The notes below the pieces were generated by a model. The model made no database searches, had not been told where the DNA came from, and saw only the letters and a list, made by a program, of their open reading frames with translations. DNA of 26,103 bases. Origin: Methanomicrobiales archaeon (lineage in GTDB: Archaea > Halobacteriota > Syntropharchaeia > Alkanophagales > Methanospirareceae). How positions within the stretch are numbered: the stretch's first letter is position 1; the number at the start of each line of letters is the position of its first letter. The DNA lies in the NCBI GenBank assembly GCA_003160755.1, contig QEXZ01000008.1, positions 1 through 26,103 on the forward strand. The letters are read 5' to 3'. A program made the position numbers and the translations under genes. Below are positions 1-7,923 of the stretch, in pieces.

Positions 1-1988
1 GTCACCTTCCAGAACTTCTCATACTCCACTTGCAGTGCGAAATCCTTAGGCACGAAGAAATAATAAGGCTCTTTTGGCTCAAGTTCCTGCCAATCCGTAC
101 TCTCTACGTCATTCTCAAAAAGATATTTGTGTTTCTCGCTTCGCAGTCCCCACAAATCCGCATAATAAACCTTCTTCTCCTCCAACGGCTTCTCCAACTT
201 CACATACAAAGCAATCGCAACACCCTGCTGAATGTCAAACACGTTCTCGTCCTTACCTCCTTCCGGCGTCTTTTCCCCTATTCTCGAAGACCCGTGCAAA
301 TTCAATATGTAAATCCTGTCAAAACACGCAAGCAATTTCTTCCTCATTCCTCGATGGATTACGCCCGAAAGATACGAATTGTTCGTGATAAACCCTAATA
401 TTCCCTTGCCTGCTCGGTCTAACTTCCAGTGTGCAAACCTGATGAACTTTATGTAATCATCAGACAAAGGCTGAATGTTCCGCTCTTTTCTCACGTCCTC
501 CTTATAATCTTCCATCAGCTTCTCGATGAAATCCGACTTGTTCTCTGAACTCACCGAATACGGCGGATTACCGAGCACAACCCAAATAGGTATCTTCTCC
601 TTTACCTCTTTCGCCTCCTCTGCTTCTTTAATAAGATTTGTCAGCGGAAGCGCTCTCTGCTCCGGCTCCTTCAGCTCCAATGTGTTCGTGAGGAAAAACT
701 TGAACCGCTTCTCATTCTCGAGCTCGTAGCCAAGTTCTTCTAAAAGCATCGCCACGCGAAAATGCCCGATAACGTAAGGAGCGACGAGAAGTTCAAACGC
801 GTGAAAATCACGTACTACATGTTCTTCTAAATAAGACCTGACGAGCCCGCCTTTTCTTCTTCCTTCTAACTCTTCCTTTACCTGTTTTATCGCTTGAATG
901 ACGAAAGTCAACGTTCCTGCCGCAGGGTCGAGCAGCGTTACGTCCCTCGATGCAAATCCCTCCTCCTTACCAAAATCCGCCTTCAAAATCGCGTGAATGC
1001 TTCGCACGATGTAAGAAACCACAGGCAGCGGCGTGTAGTAAACGCCCAATCTCTGTCTTTCTTCCGGGTTATAAGTAGCTAAGAAAGTTTCGTAGAAATG
1101 AATTACCGGGTCTTCTTCCCATTTCGTTAGCTTGAACTCATCGCAAATCGAAGCGACATCAGCTTTCTCAAGCGTCTCTGCTATGTCATCAATAATCCAC
1201 GTTAGCGAAGCCGGAAAATCAGGTCCAACAAACGAATAGAAAATCTCCCGCAGCAGCGGCACACTCTCTGGAATATATTTCCACGCACCAGCCTTTAAAT
1301 TCCGCTCGCCCTGCTTGTGCATTCGCATCCAGGCTGCAAAAAGACCGTATGCGATTGTCTGCGCATACAAATCCGCAAACTTCTCTTTCGTCAGCGTCTC
1401 TATAAGGTTTTCTCGAAACGCCGTGTAGAAATTCATTACTGCTTCCTGCCCCGCCAAAAGCTCCTCGTTCAATACACCTTCGAGCAATCTCGTCCTCTTC
1501 GCAAGCGCAATCGAAAGGTCATTCGAGTTCCGTATCTCCGGCGTGGAGAACCCGAAAAACGTCTCAAGCAATCCATAGAACGCTTCTAAGTTCTGTGGCG
1601 AAGGCACTTTAAAATTCTGTAAATCCATCTGCCTGCCTACTTCCACCCTGTCCACCAGCGTCCCATCTCGATACAACCGAAACTCCATAAAATTCGTCAG
1701 AATAAGATTAGGAAGAAACTCCCGGTATCTTTTTAATTGTTCGGTGTTCTCAAAATTCTCCAGGTTCTTATCCAGCGCTTTCGCTTCGATATGCCCGATA
1801 ATCTCCCCGTTCTTTCTGACGAAAAAGTCGGGTATGCCTACTTCAGTCCTCTTTGGTAAAACAAACGGGAACGTTGAATATCCTAAAATCCGTCCTGAAT
1901 CTTTGATAAAGTGTTTTAAGCAATCGTAGAAGCTACCTTCACTGTAATTACCGCCTGCACAAATCTCGTGGTTTTTTACCTTGGCTAT
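1..1988 (-). CDS. Eco57I/type ISP-like DNA methyltransferase-nuclease, partial
   Basis: An uninterrupted minus-strand reading frame of about 660 codons leaves the window at base 1. An N-terminal PD-(D/E)XK nuclease signature is visible: P-D at 1827-1832, then E-A-K at 1779-1787, followed by EQLKRYREFLPNLILTNF. It continues into an adenine methyltransferase with motif I DPAAGTLTF (903-929) and motif IV NPPY (558-569). This order, nuclease then N6-adenine methylase in one chain, is known from type IIG/ISP-like restriction-modification enzymes. The target-recognition part would lie beyond the left edge. The start is unresolved. No in-frame ATG, GTG or TTG exists between the ATG at 1688 (already past the nuclease motif) and a TTG at 2141, which lies inside the divergent chaperonin gene. 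The limit of 1988 is only an ATA codon near where family-like sequence begins. It may be a 5'-decayed gene, use a rare start, or contain a sequence error. The family call is firm; function and intactness are not. Confidence 0.8.
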   Translation of the reverse strand, partial: MAKVKNHEICAGGNYSEGSFYDCLKHFIKDSGRILGYSTFPFVLPKRTEVGIPDFFVRKNGEIIGHIEAKALDKNLENFENTEQLKRYREFLPNLILTNFMEFRLYRDGTLVDRVEVGRQMDLQNFKVPSPQNLEAFYGLLETFFGFSTPEIRNSNDLSIALAKRTRLLEGVLNEELLAGQEAVMNFYTAFRENLIETLTKEKFADLYAQTIAYGLFAAWMRMHKQGERNLKAGAWKYIPESVPLLREIFYSFVGPDFPASLTWIIDDIAETLEKADVASICDEFKLTKWEEDPVIHFYETFLATYNPEERQRLGVYYTPLPVVSYIVRSIHAILKADFGKEEGFASRDVTLLDPAAGTLTFVIQAIKQVKEELEGRRKGGLVRSYLEEHVVRDFHAFELLVAPYVIGHFRVAMLLEELGYELENEKRFKFFLTNTLELKEPEQRALPLTNLIKEAEEAKEVKEKIPIWVVLGNPPYSVSSENKSDFIEKLMEDYKEDVRKERNIQPLSDDYIKFIRFAHWKLDRAGKGILGFITNNSYLSGVIHRGMRKKLLACFDRIYILNLHGSSRIGEKTPEGGKDENVFDIQQGVAIALYVKLEKPLEEKKVYYADLWGLRSEKHKYLFENDVESTDWQELEPKEPYYFFVPKDFALQVEYEKFWKV

Positions 1989-2030
1989 ACAAGTTACAGA
2001 ACTAAAAGCTATTTTTAGTATAGAGATGTA

Positions 2031-2087
2031 TTTATTATTATTCGCATTACAGTGAAGATGTAGGAGAAGGAGAGAGGGAAAGAAGAA
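2031..2087 (+). promoter_or_regulatory. Probable promoter and RBS of the chaperonin gene
   Basis: An A/T-rich TATA-like stretch (tttattatta, 2031-2040) lies about 50 bp upstream of the chaperonin ATG at 2088. It is followed by a purine-rich run at 2063-2085 (ggagaaggagagaggg) that can pair with the 16S rRNA tail. Position and composition fit an archaeal promoter; this is inference from sequence only. Confidence 0.4.
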
Positions 2088-3911
2088 ATGACAATAAAGG
2101 ATGAATTGCCACCAGGGGCCGTATCGCCGGAAGAGATACAAGAAGCGAATATGCAGGTTTCCGCTACTTTTTCTGATATGTTTAAACCGATTCTCGGTCC
2201 TTTGGGGTCAAAGATGTTGATAACGCAGGGAGCGACTAAAATAGAAGCCGCTGACCTCGTTTCGGGCAACGCGTACAGCCTGATAAAGGAAATGAAATAT
2301 ATGCACCCTACTGCGGACATACTGATAAATGCAGGGTTAACACAGGGGGAGAAAGTGGGTGATGGCATAGCTACGGTGATGATTCTGACGGGCGAGCTGG
2401 TGAAGCGTGGATTTGAGCTGAAAAACGAGGGTGTGCATCAAAATATCGTGGCGAAGGGTTACGAACTCGCTCTTGAGCATGTAAAAGAAGTTTTAGCTGA
2501 CATAGCGGCTGAGGTGGACGTGAGAGGTGCAGGGGGCGATGAACTCTTGCGGTGCGTGGCAAAGACCGCGTTAAAGAAAGGCGATTATTATGCGGAAGAT
2601 CAATTGGCGGACGCGGTAGTACAAAGCATAAAACGAATAAGCGATGACGATAGCGATGGTGCGGGTGCGGGGAGTAAACCAATAGACGTGGATGACATCG
2701 CGATAGAAACAAAGAGCGGGGGAAGAATGCAGGAGACGGGTTTTGCCGAAGGGGTCGTGGTGGACCGAGAAGTTCTGTCGGCACTTCCAACGGAGATGAC
2801 ACCTGCGAGAATAGCTTTGCTTGATTTCCCGCTTGAACATAAGGAGCCAAAGATAAAAGGAAGACGAGAACTCAAAACCGGTACGGGGGCACGAGAACGC
2901 AGTAAAGCGGGCGAAACGCTCGGAGCACTCGATATTCACGTGAAACTCTCAAAACCTTCGCAGTTCAAGGAGTTCCGGGAGGCAAGAGCAAAGATTTTTG
3001 ATGCGGTCGTGGACCCGGTAGTGAAATCAGGTGCAAACGTGATTTGCTGTCGGTGGGGTGTGGATGACGATGCGCTGGGTAAATTCCGCCGAGCAGGGAT
3101 AATGCTGATAAAAAGGGTAAAATTAACGGACATGAAACGATTGGAGCGGTCTACGGGAGGAAAGATAGTGAAAGACGTGAGTGACCTCAGTGAAGACAAA
3201 TTTGGCTCTGCGGGTAGAGTGGTCCAGCGAGAGATAAGCGGTGATAACTACGTGTTTTTTGAGCGGTGTTCGCATAAGAAATCCGCAACGATGTTTATAC
3301 GAGGCGTATCAATCAGGGTTTTAGAAGGTCTCGTAGGCGAGATAAAAAGCGCATTGCACGCCGTTGCACAACTGTTTGTGGACAACCGCGTGGTACCCGG
3401 CGGTGGTGCGGTGGAAGTGGAATGTGCATACCGTGTGAGAAAATTCGCAAAGAAGATACCGAGTAAGGAGCAGCTGGCAATGGATGCTTTTGCTGACGCT
3501 CTGGAGTCTATACCAACGGCGTTAGCGAAGAATAATGGAATGAACCAGATAGATACACTTACGAAACTCAGGGCAGCGCATTCCAAAGGTGATAAGAATG
3601 CCGGTATATCGGGCAGCGATAAGTGCTGCGTGAAAGACGTAATGAAAGAGGGGATAATAGACCCATTAAGCGTGAAGTTGCAGGCGTGTATCTCGGCTAC
3701 CGAAGCAGCAACCGGAATGATGAAAATAGACGATTTACACATAGCAAAGAGCGCGGCGAGGGCAGAGGCAGCAAATCCCGAAGCACAAATTGCAGGTAGA
3801 ACACGAGAGCTGATAGATGCTGAGAGAAACCCTCCAGAGTTCGATTTCCGCGGTGGAAGATTGAAATATACCGGAAAAGGCGAGAAACCGTCAAAGTCTG
3901 TGTACAGGTGA
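2088..3911 (+). CDS. Divergent group II chaperonin (thermosome-like) subunit
   Basis: This 607-residue protein follows the thermosome fold plan: equatorial, intermediate, apical, intermediate, equatorial. Recognisable blocks are ILGPLGSKML (35-44), GDGIATVMILTGEL (91-104), IALLDFPLE (242-250), the apical/helical-protrusion region around 285-345, VVPGGGAVEVE (435-445), KLRAAHSKG (493-501) and ISATEAATGMMKIDD (535-549). Group II chaperonins are usually about 540-550 residues, so this one carries insertions, for example an Asp/Gly-rich loop (186-200) and a charged stretch (258-280), plus an unusual C-terminal tail (NPPEFDFRGGRLKYTG and onward). Key ATP-site residues differ: GPRGMDKML is GPLGSKML, the NDGAT loop is SGNAYS, GDGTT is GDGIA. 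The Asp expected after 'ALH' (catalytic Asp of ALHDA) reads Ala (A425). Folding by a normal ATP cycle is therefore doubtful; it may be a modified or regulatory subunit. It stands alone, divergent from the upstream methyltransferase gene. Confidence 0.85.
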   Translation: MTIKDELPPGAVSPEEIQEANMQVSATFSDMFKPILGPLGSKMLITQGATKIEAADLVSGNAYSLIKEMKYMHPTADILINAGLTQGEKVGDGIATVMILTGELVKRGFELKNEGVHQNIVAKGYELALEHVKEVLADIAAEVDVRGAGGDELLRCVAKTALKKGDYYAEDQLADAVVQSIKRISDDDSDGAGAGSKPIDVDDIAIETKSGGRMQETGFAEGVVVDREVLSALPTEMTPARIALLDFPLEHKEPKIKGRRELKTGTGARERSKAGETLGALDIHVKLSKPSQFKEFREARAKIFDAVVDPVVKSGANVICCRWGVDDDALGKFRRAGIMLIKRVKLTDMKRLERSTGGKIVKDVSDLSEDKFGSAGRVVQREISGDNYVFFERCSHKKSATMFIRGVSIRVLEGLVGEIKSALHAVAQLFVDNRVVPGGGAVEVECAYRVRKFAKKIPSKEQLAMDAFADALESIPTALAKNNGMNQIDTLTKLRAAHSKGDKNAGISGSDKCCVKDVMKEGIIDPLSVKLQACISATEAATGMMKIDDLHIAKSAARAEAANPEAQIAGRTRELIDAERNPPEFDFRGGRLKYTGKGEKPSKSVYR

Positions 3912-3984
3912 ACCGACCTGACCCACAAGAAAATAAATTGTTGACTTAGATTAACGCAGACCAGACAGGTGTCAGGTTTTAGTA

Positions 3985-4032
3985 GCCACTAAGCCACTAA
4001 GCCACTAAACCGCTAAACCGCTAAACCGCTAA
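3985..4032. repeat. Six 8-bp tandem repeats at the 3' end of the DUF89 gene
   Basis: Three copies of gccactaa (3985-4008) are followed by three copies of accgctaa (4009-4032), head to tail without spacers. The last unit contains the TAG stop codon of the minus-strand DUF89 gene (bases 4029-4031), so the array begins at that stop. On the gene-sense strand the units read TTAGCGGT and TTAGTGGC. Similar arrays follow recQ and purF. The rest of the 117-bp gap between the convergent chaperonin and DUF89 genes (3912-4028) holds no gene. Confidence 0.9.
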
Positions 4033-4952
4033 TTTGACACGAGCTTAGCCACAAGCTCTCCCCTTTTTACTCCTATATTACTTGCTATTGGCTCACATTT
4101 CGCCCTGAAGACATATATCAACCTGCCGCTTAACCCCAACTCTGCCCGGGCTTCAAACTCCGAAATCGTCTCGTAATTCCCCATTCCCTTTGCTATCACC
4201 AGATAGCGGTCATCACAGAACACGTCCATAAATTCCTCTTCCGCCTCTTCTAATGACACACCTATGCATGAACCACTTGGAACTATCTTTACCAACCCGG
4301 AATCAGAAATACCCCCCTTTTCAATCGCTTCCTTCACGTCTTCTGTTGTAGCATCGTTTATAACCGGCGCGCTCTTCGGCGACACAACTACCTCCTTACC
4401 CAGCTCTATCAATTCTCGTATCACAAACGCATCAAAAAATACCTCGCCGGCATTGTCGGTCAAATACAAAATCTTGTTTCGCTCCTTTATTGCCGATGTT
4501 ATCACGTCCTTATCCCAATTAAGGTTCTCACTTAATGTGTGCACGAAATCATCTTTAAAAGCATCGTCATCGTAAAAATACCCCTTTACTCCATATTCCA
4601 TTGAGTTCGCCGCTGCTGCTATTCGTACCAGCACTTCCATTTTATTCCCGCTCTTCGCGACAGCCGCATCGTAAAAGTCGGACACTTCGGAAAGTAACCC
4701 CTTCGCAACTTCGTTGCTTCTCCTTTTTATTTCTCTGTGAGGGTCTTTCACTCCACTTCGCCTCTTTATTATCCTCTCCCTTTCAGTGCCGAAAAAAGCG
4801 GGTGCTTTCCCTTCTTCACCGAGATGCGCCATGAGAAAAGCGATAAATTCCTCCATTGCACCTATTTTTTCACTGTCGTCGTTAAAAGCTATATCGCACT
4901 CGTATTTCGTTCGTTCTACCAGACAGGCGATACAGTCGGATTTCGGTTTCAT
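4029..4952 (-). CDS. DUF89 family metal-dependent damage-control phosphatase
   Basis: The 307-residue product matches archaeal DUF89 (ARMT1-like) proteins. It has an N-terminal CIAC pair (C7, C10), and the metal/phosphate site appears as YLTDNAGE (163-170; D166, N167), PVINDAT (196-202; N199, D200) and AKGMGNYE (254-261). Family members are Mn/Co/Ni-dependent phosphatases that hydrolyse abnormal or damaging phosphometabolites; the substrate here cannot be told from sequence. The length is normal for the archaeal subfamily. The ATG at 4952 lies only about 10 bp from an A/T-rich TATA-like block (4961-4976), so the transcript is probably leaderless or nearly so; no Shine-Dalgarno sequence is evident. 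The gene is convergent with the chaperonin and divergent from EF-1alpha. Its TAG stop lies inside an 8-bp tandem repeat. Confidence 0.85.
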   Translation of the reverse strand: MKPKSDCIACLVERTKYECDIAFNDDSEKIGAMEEFIAFLMAHLGEEGKAPAFFGTERERIIKRRSGVKDPHREIKRRSNEVAKGLLSEVSDFYDAAVAKSGNKMEVLVRIAAAANSMEYGVKGYFYDDDAFKDDFVHTLSENLNWDKDVITSAIKERNKILYLTDNAGEVFFDAFVIRELIELGKEVVVSPKSAPVINDATTEDVKEAIEKGGISDSGLVKIVPSGSCIGVSLEEAEEEFMDVFCDDRYLVIAKGMGNYETISEFEARAELGLSGRLIYVFRAKCEPIASNIGVKRGELVAKLVSN

Positions 4953-4960
4953 TTGTGGTA

Positions 4961-5042
4961 TTTATTTATATATATGGAAAAAGAATAAAATGTTATAGAT
5001 AACAAAAGACTAAGGAGTAGATTAGAAGAAAAAATAGGAGGA
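4961..5042. promoter_or_regulatory. Divergent promoter region, DUF89 / EF-1alpha
   Basis: The 101 bp between the two divergent start codons hold one long TATA-like tract (tttatttatatatatg, 4961-4976) that is nearly symmetrical and could serve either direction. For DUF89 it would give a leaderless message. For EF-1alpha it would give a leader of about 60 nt ending in a strong ribosome binding site (ggagga, 5037-5042). A second A/T-rich block (aataaaatgttatagataac, about 4984-5003) could be an alternative EF-1alpha element. Confidence 0.45.
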
Positions 5043-5053
5043 GAAGAAGACAG

Positions 5054-6322
5054 ATGGTAGAGAAAGAACACATGAATATGGCAATGATTGGCCATATAGA
5101 CCATGGCAAGTCAACGCTGCTGGGAAGGTTGCTGATGGAAGCAGGAGCGATAGATCCGCATTTGATAGATGAGTACAGGAAAAAGGCAGAGGCGATAGGA
5201 AAAGCGACATTCGAGTTTGCTTGGGTGATGGATACGTTGAAGGATGAAAGAGAGAGGGGCATTACCATAGACGTTGCTCATCAGAGGTTTGATACTAACA
5301 AGTATTATTATACCATTGTAGATTGCCCGGGGCACAGGGATTTCGTGAAGAACATGATCACAGGAACGTCGCAGGCGGATGCGGCGGTACTGGTGGTGGA
5401 TGCCAAGGACGGGATAATGGCGCAAACGAAGGAGCACGTATTCTTATCCCGAACATTAGGCGTAACTCAGCTGATTATCGCAGTAAACAAGATGGACCGG
5501 GTGAATTACGACCAGAAGCGATACGAAGAGTTGAAGAAAGAGATTATGGCACTTCTGAAGACCGTGGGCTATAAAGAAGAGAACGTCCTGTTTTTGCCTG
5601 TTTCTGCTATTGAGGGCGAGAACGTAACGAAGCGTGGCGATAAACTGAAGTGGTTCGATGGACCTACTTTGTTAGAAGCGCTGGACCTCATGAAAGTGCC
5701 GGAAAAGCCGATTAAGCTTCCGCTCAGAATACCTGTTCAAGATGTGTATACAATAACAGGCGTTGGCACCGTTCCCGTTGGACGAGTGGAGACCGGGAAG
5801 CTAAAGAAGGGTGATACGATTATCTTTAATCCCGCGGATAAAACAGGTGAGGTAAAAACGATAGAGATGCACCATGAAGAGATTCCGGAAGCAGTTCCAG
5901 GAGACAATATCGGCTGGAATGTACGGGGAATAAGCAGGAATGATATAAGGCGGGGAGACGTTTGCGGTCATACGGATACCCCACCAACAGTTGCGGACGA
6001 GTTCACAGCACAGATAGTTGTCCTCCAGCATCCAAGTGCAATTACGGTGGGCTACACTCCGGTTTTCCATTGCCATACCGCTCAGGTTGCATCTACGGTA
6101 ACAGAAATTTCTAAGAAGTTGGACCCGAAGACCGGGGCAGTAGTAGAAGAAAATCCCGACTTCATAAAATCCGGCGATGCCGCTATCATAACGATAAAAC
6201 CCACACGACCGCTGGTTATCGAGCGTGTAAAGGAGATACCACAGTTAGGCAGGTTTGCAATCCGTGACATGGGGCAGACGGTTGCTGCAGGTATGGTGAT
6301 GGACATAAAGCCGAAGAAGTAG
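5054..6322 (+). CDS. tuf: Translation elongation factor EF-1alpha
   Basis: A full-length (422 aa) archaeal elongation factor 1-alpha, the GTPase that delivers aminoacyl-tRNA to the ribosomal A site. The G motifs are all present: G1 GHIDHGKST (13-21), switch/G2 region ERERGITID (65-73), G3 DCPGH (90-94), G4 NKMD (145-148). The two beta-barrel domains follow ([21 protein letters not shown] near the C-terminus). The ATG at 5054 is chosen because ggagga lies 11 bp upstream and the P-loop follows at the usual distance. uS10 starts 35 bp downstream on the same strand, the conserved archaeal tuf-rps10 order, so the two are probably co-transcribed. Confidence 0.97.
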   Translation: MVEKEHMNMAMIGHIDHGKSTLLGRLLMEAGAIDPHLIDEYRKKAEAIGKATFEFAWVMDTLKDERERGITIDVAHQRFDTNKYYYTIVDCPGHRDFVKNMITGTSQADAAVLVVDAKDGIMAQTKEHVFLSRTLGVTQLIIAVNKMDRVNYDQKRYEELKKEIMALLKTVGYKEENVLFLPVSAIEGENVTKRGDKLKWFDGPTLLEALDLMKVPEKPIKLPLRIPVQDVYTITGVGTVPVGRVETGKLKKGDTIIFNPADKTGEVKTIEMHHEEIPEAVPGDNIGWNVRGISRNDIRRGDVCGHTDTPPTVADEFTAQIVVLQHPSAITVGYTPVFHCHTAQVASTVTEISKKLDPKTGAVVEENPDFIKSGDAAIITIKPTRPLVIERVKEIPQLGRFAIRDMGQTVAAGMVMDIKPKK

Positions 6323-6357
6323 GAGATAAGGTAAGCAGAGCTAAAAGGAAAGAGGGA

Positions 6358-6669
6358 ATGGACCAGAAAGCGCGGATAAAGCTGTCGAGCACGGACCATA
6401 AGCAACTGGATGGAATATGCCAGCAGGTGAAGCAGATAGCAGATACAACAGGAGTCAGAATGTCGGGACCTGTCCCTCTTCCCACAAAGAAACTTGTCGT
6501 GCCCTGTAGGAAAAGCCCTGATGGTGAAGGTTCGCCTACATGGGACCATTGGGAAATGCGTATACACAAGCGATTGATAGACTTGGAGGCAGATGAACGA
6601 GCATTGCGACAACTTATGCGTATACCCATACCCAAAGACGTTCATATAGAAATCGTGTTGAAGGGATAA
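6358..6669 (+). CDS. rps10: Small ribosomal subunit protein uS10
   Basis: The 103-residue product is typical archaeal uS10. It has the [14 protein letters not shown]-terminal strand/helix, the GPVPLPTKK loop (57-ish) that in other organisms reaches into the 30S head, the [12 protein letters not shown] core and the [13 protein letters not shown]-terminus. The ATG follows a purine-rich aaggaaagaggga, a plausible ribosome binding site. It lies 35 bp after EF-1alpha with no visible terminator between. It assembles into the 30S head. Confidence 0.96.
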   Translation: MDQKARIKLSSTDHKQLDGICQQVKQIADTTGVRMSGPVPLPTKKLVVPCRKSPDGEGSPTWDHWEMRIHKRLIDLEADERALRQLMRIPIPKDVHIEIVLKG

Positions 6670-6682
6670 AAATAGAAAAACA

Positions 6683-6690
6683 TAAATATA
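6683..6690 (+). promoter_or_regulatory. TATA-like element before the 74-aa gene
   Basis: The sequence taaatata (6683-6690) lies just after uS10 and about 46 bp before the ATG at 6736. The ribosome binding site aggtgat (6726-6732) lies between. It could give the small gene its own promoter in addition to read-through from the tuf-rps10 operon. Confidence 0.35.
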
Positions 6691-6735
6691 AGAAATTTGA
6701 AATTAAAACATACCATACATAAAAGAGGTGATAAA

Positions 6736-6960
6736 ATGAGTGTTGTATCTGATGAATTGATAAAGGAAAAGGATGAGGAAATAGGGGCATTGATAAAGGA
6801 GATAGGCGAGTTGACGAATGAGTTGAAGGGCGCAACGGAAGATGCACAGAGGACGGAAATAATAAACAAAATAACAGAAAAGGAGAAGAGTTTACGCACG
6901 GTAAGACATAAAAAAGGGCAGTTTAAAGCGGTGATTTCGCAACCTACAAAACTCTGGTAG
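6736..6960 (+). CDS. Small charged, helical hypothetical protein
   Basis: The 74-residue product is not recognised as any named family. It is very rich in Lys and Glu. Residues about 5-55 (from DELIKEKDEEIGALIKEIGE) show a regular spacing of Leu/Ile suited to a short coiled coil or helical hairpin. The C-terminus is basic and ends in QPTKLW. The ATG at 6736 is preferred over an in-frame TTG at 6697 because aggtgat sits 4-10 bp before it. The gene follows uS10 by 66 bp in the same direction and has a TATA-like element of its own. A hairpin at 6983-7018 closes the transcription unit. Possible roles such as a ribosome- or nucleic-acid-associated helper are only guesses from location and charge. 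Confidence 0.7.
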   Translation: MSVVSDELIKEKDEEIGALIKEIGELTNELKGATEDAQRTEIINKITEKEKSLRTVRHKKGQFKAVISQPTKLW

Positions 6961-6982
6961 TTAAATTAAAAGGAAAAAAAAA

Positions 6983-7018
6983 TACCGCCGAGATCGCGGA
7001 GAGCGCTTCTCTGCGGTA
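6983..7018. terminator. Probable bidirectional terminator hairpin / dispersed repeat
   Basis: An imperfect inverted repeat has the outer arms taccgc (6983-6988) and gcggta (7013-7018) and an inner gagagcgcttctc palindrome-like core. Plus-strand T runs follow (caatttttatttt) and an A run precedes (T-rich on the minus strand). It sits between the convergent 74-aa gene and hdrB, where a two-way terminator is expected. Its sequence also resembles the 'accgcagag...gagagcgc' dispersed repeat seen at 25566-25596. Confidence 0.55.
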
Positions 7019-7026
7019 AACAATTT

Positions 7027-7923
7027 TTATTTTAGTAGTTTCTCGGGCATCGTAGTCGTTTGTATATCTAGCCCACATTCTTTTTCACTGAGGCCCATTG
7101 CCAGACCGAGGAACTGCGTGGCGAACAGGATGGGGAAATTATAGTCCGTGCCGAAAGCCTTGTTCATCTCCGCTTGCCCTCTGTCAAGCTGCAAGTGGCA
7201 GAACGCACAGGGGTGAACCATACAATCACATCCCTCTTCTATCGCGCTCACCAATTTCTGACGCATCCATTCCAGAGATTGAACAGAATCGGCAGTTCGG
7301 TTTCCACCGCCGGCACCACAGCACATCAATTTATCTTTATAATCTACATCTTTCGCTCCTGTTACCTTCACAAGGTCTTCCAAGATGTAAGGAGTTTCTG
7401 AAGAGCCGTGTCCCCTTACCTCTCTCGGCTTGAGGAAATGACAGCCGTAATGCACCGCCACGTTCACGCCGTTCATCGGTTTTGTTATCTTCTCCTTCAG
7501 CCTGTCCAGACCAATAACGTCGTGAAGAACCACGATTGAATGATTCACCTTTGTAGTCCCTTTAAATTCTCTGCCGAATTTACCCAGTATCTCATTCGTC
7601 TTCTCTTTTAATTTGGGATTCCCTTTCAGTAAGTGGTCAGCTTCCTGAAGTGACCCGTAACAGCCATTACACGTTACGACTATGTCAAGGTCCATCTCCT
7701 CCGCAATAGCGAGATTCCGCGCTGCCACGGGAAGCCACGTATGCATGTCAAAAGAGCCAAAGACACCCGGCGCCGGACAGCAGGATGCACCCATCATCTC
7801 CTTCGTCTCTATCCCAAACTCCTTCAATATCCGCTTTGTCGCCGCTTCTATCCCCGGATACCTGTTCGGTGTGATACAGCCGAGGAAATAAGCATACTCC
7901 TTCGTTCCTTCTTCTTCGCTCAT
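7027..7923 (-). CDS. hdrB: Heterodisulfide reductase subunit B, HdrB (minus arm)
   Basis: A 298-residue HdrB, the catalytic subunit that cleaves or forms the CoM-S-S-CoB heterodisulfide on non-cubane [4Fe-4S] clusters. Both cysteine-rich (CCG) domains are complete: C16, C48-C49, C85 and C88 in the first (LGCITP, ASCCPAP, TCNGC); C161, C201-C202, C239 and C242 in the second (YGCHFLKP, MCCGAGGG, PCAFC). The ATG at 7923 is chosen over an in-frame start 45 bp upstream because it overlaps the hdrC stop as ATGA and has ggaggg just before it. The gene is coupled to hdrC and lies last in the minus arm. A nearby terminator follows. The full ligand set suggests an active enzyme; the physiological direction cannot be seen. 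Confidence 0.95.
   Translation of the reverse strand: MSEEEGTKEYAYFLGCITPNRYPGIEAATKRILKEFGIETKEMMGASCCPAPGVFGSFDMHTWLPVAARNLAIAEEMDLDIVVTCNGCYGSLQEADHLLKGNPKLKEKTNEILGKFGREFKGTTKVNHSIVVLHDVIGLDRLKEKITKPMNGVNVAVHYGCHFLKPREVRGHGSSETPYILEDLVKVTGAKDVDYKDKLMCCGAGGGNRTADSVQSLEWMRQKLVSAIEEGCDCMVHPCAFCHLQLDRGQAEMNKAFGTDYNFPILFATQFLGLAMGLSEKECGLDIQTTTMPEKLLK

Noticed and set aside
30..1929. Several plus-strand small open frames in the left 2 kb
   Set aside because: They are all antisense to the minus-strand methyltransferase-nuclease frame, which carries the real motifs.
2015..2368. Possible alternative start for the methyltransferase through the ATG near 2055 on the minus strand
   Set aside because: That ATG is in another frame and reaches a stop after about 10 codons (MRIIINTSLY), so it cannot be the start without a frameshift.
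3248..3928. Minus-strand open frame of 226 codons across the chaperonin
   Set aside because: Shadow of the chaperonin frame; product lacks family features.
3914..3977. Inverted acctgac / gtcaggt pair after the chaperonin as a terminator
   Set aside because: The loop would be about 50 nt and no T run follows; too weak to report as a feature.
3985..4032. CRISPR-like array
   Set aside because: Units are 8 bp and contiguous, with no spacers; no cas genes nearby.
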